The notes under the pieces: generated by a model
The model's database searches: none
Told to the model about the DNA's origin: nothing
What the model saw: the letters and a program-made list of their open reading frames with translations, nothing else
Assembly: GCA_934643435.1 (NCBI GenBank)
Contig: CAKUCJ010000066.1
Location: 1-6,967, forward strand
Direction: 5' to 3'
Source: an uncultured Collinsella sp.
Lineage (GTDB): Bacteria; Actinomycetota; Coriobacteriia; Coriobacteriales; Coriobacteriaceae
Length of the DNA stretch: 6,967 bases
Translations under genes and position numbers: made by a program
Shown: piece by piece, positions 5,919 through 6,967 of the stretch
Numbering within the stretch: position 1 is the stretch's first letter
Layout: the number at the start of each line of letters is the position of its first letter

Positions 5919-6902
5919 TTACAATTGCGGTCGAGGCTTCCGACGCAAGAAATCGAAGTGCGTCTCGCTCAAGATGATCGACAAGAAGATGAGCGCAAAG
6001 CCGGCGAGCAGGCGCGAAGTAAGCGCCTCCCCCATCAGCAACACCGAGAACAGCACGCCCGAAGGCGACTCCATCGAAAGGAGCAGCGAACCCGTCGAGG
6101 CCGGGACGTGCGCCAGGCCGACGTTTTGGATGAGCAGGGCTACGCACGTGCAGCCCACCGAGAGAAACGCCATCACGCCGATAAAACTCGGAGTCCACAC
6201 GGACGCGGGCGCCTGAGTCTCGAACAACAGCGACGAGACCAGGCTCAGCACGCCGTTGCCCACAAACATCCAAAACGTAATGACGTTGATATCCATCTTG
6301 CGACCGTACTTGGCGGTCACCGCCATTTGGATAGCGAAGAAAACCGCGCCGCCCAGCGTGATGACATCGCCGGTGTTGAACTCGACGCTATCGAGCGCCA
6401 CCAGACCAATGCCCGCCAGGCACAGCAGCGCGGCGCCCAGGTTATAGCGGGTGAGCTTTTCGCCGCTCAGGACATAGCTGGCAAACGGTACGAGGATGCA
6501 GTACGTGCCCGTCAAAAACGCATTTTTGCCCGCCGTGGTATACGCCAGGCCGACCGTCTGCAAGGCATAAGCGGCCCACATAAGTGCGCCCATGCCAAGT
6601 CCGACGATAAGGTTGCGGGCATTGAGGTGCGCGACGATGCGCTTGTAAAAGATGATGAACATGACCAACGCTGCGGGCAGAAAGCGCACATAGAGCAGTT
6701 CAAACACCGGAATGGTATTGAGCGCGTCCTTCATGGTCGTAAAGGAGTAGCCCCAGACGACTGCCACCGAAAGCAGCAGGACTTTCCAAAACAACGGCGA
6801 GCGCGCTCCGGCGCCGCGGGAGGTGCCGCCCGCGCCCAGGTCTTCACGGGCAACAGGGCTGTCGGGCATCATTTCGATATTGTCGGTGGCATGCTGGGCC
6901 AT
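5919..6902 (-). CDS. EamA-type DMT superfamily permease, 327 aa
   Basis: Predicted 10-helix inner-membrane permease of the drug/metabolite transporter superfamily. Members move amino acids, nucleotides or other metabolites, often outward. Two EamA repeats are visible. Repeat 1 spans about 40-170, with VVWGYSFTTMKDAL (48-61), ALQTVGLAYTTAGKNAFLTG (113-132) and GEKL (147-150). Repeat 2 spans about 178-312, with IQNVGLAHVPASTGSLLLSM (258-277), ESPSGVLFS (278-286) and GEAL (291-294). The matching placement of the xQxVGLA and GExL elements in both halves shows the internal duplication. A polar tail of about 37 residues precedes helix 1, and a basic tail (RRKPRPQL) ends the protein, consistent with a cytoplasmic C terminus. 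ATG 6902 has GAGG 7 nt upstream. Substrate cannot be assigned. It has its own terminator downstream. Its promoter is probably beyond or near the right edge. Confidence 0.93.
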   Translation of the reverse strand: MAQHATDNIEMMPDSPVAREDLGAGGTSRGAGARSPLFWKVLLLSVAVVWGYSFTTMKDALNTIPVFELLYVRFLPAALVMFIIFYKRIVAHLNARNLIVGLGMGALMWAAYALQTVGLAYTTAGKNAFLTGTYCILVPFASYVLSGEKLTRYNLGAALLCLAGIGLVALDSVEFNTGDVITLGGAVFFAIQMAVTAKYGRKMDINVITFWMFVGNGVLSLVSSLLFETQAPASVWTPSFIGVMAFLSVGCTCVALLIQNVGLAHVPASTGSLLLSMESPSGVLFSVLLMGEALTSRLLAGFALIFLSIILSETHFDFLRRKPRPQL

Positions 6903-6967
6903 AGGGCATCCTCGCGCTCAATCTGGGCGTGGTGTCCGCACGCGCATGGCCGCATGCCGCCTCATGG
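6903..6967. other. Leader region of the DMT gene, cut by the window edge
   Basis: These 65 nt contain the Shine-Dalgarno site and a small palindrome GCATG-GCCG-CATGC (6944-6957). I see no coding frame and no convincing promoter. The palindrome is short enough to be chance in GC-rich DNA. Confidence 0.4.

Overview
The window is a GC-rich bacterial chromosome segment with every supported gene on the minus strand, so the window reads right to left in transcription order: DMT-family permease, M20 amidohydrolase, MFS permease, hisS, and ppc, which runs off the left edge. The long plus-strand frames opposite ppc, hisS, MFS and M20 are antisense shadows. Base composition, codon use, the Cys-rich HisRS and the style of intergenic palindromes suggest a high-GC Gram-positive anaerobe, most likely a Coriobacteriia (Collinsella-like) gut bacterium. 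That assignment is inference from general resemblance, not from a search.

Right part (4381-6967): a 10-TM EamA-type permease ends in a textbook Rho-independent terminator (5881-5907). It is followed by an M20D metallo-amidohydrolase with all expected metal ligands, whose stop codon lies inside a 90-nt compound palindrome (4421-4510). Next comes a 12-TM MFS permease of the OFA/MCT-like type. The amidohydrolase and MFS gene are 123 nt apart and could form a peptide or acyl-amino-acid salvage pair. The DMT gene is probably a separate unit because of the terminator.

Middle (2774-3075): the 302-nt gap between MFS and hisS is almost filled by three consecutive long hairpins of nearly equal size (62-64 nt each, arms 22-27 nt, separated by 4 and 10 nt). 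The outer two share foot and apex sequence, spacing, and a conserved wobble position, with compensatory base changes between them. The central one is a perfect 22-bp palindrome of different sequence. This array is the most unusual structure in the window. hisS then has a consensus -10 box and a leader of only about 36 nt, so no T-box.

Left part (1-2773): hisS encodes a complete histidyl-tRNA synthetase. It is followed by a 15-bp hairpin that is fully paired only as minus-strand RNA, then a consensus -10 box, then ppc (phosphoenolpyruvate carboxylase, first 400 residues). These two are housekeeping genes for translation and anaplerotic CO2 fixation. I found no complete defence system, mobile element, CRISPR array or tRNA/rRNA gene.
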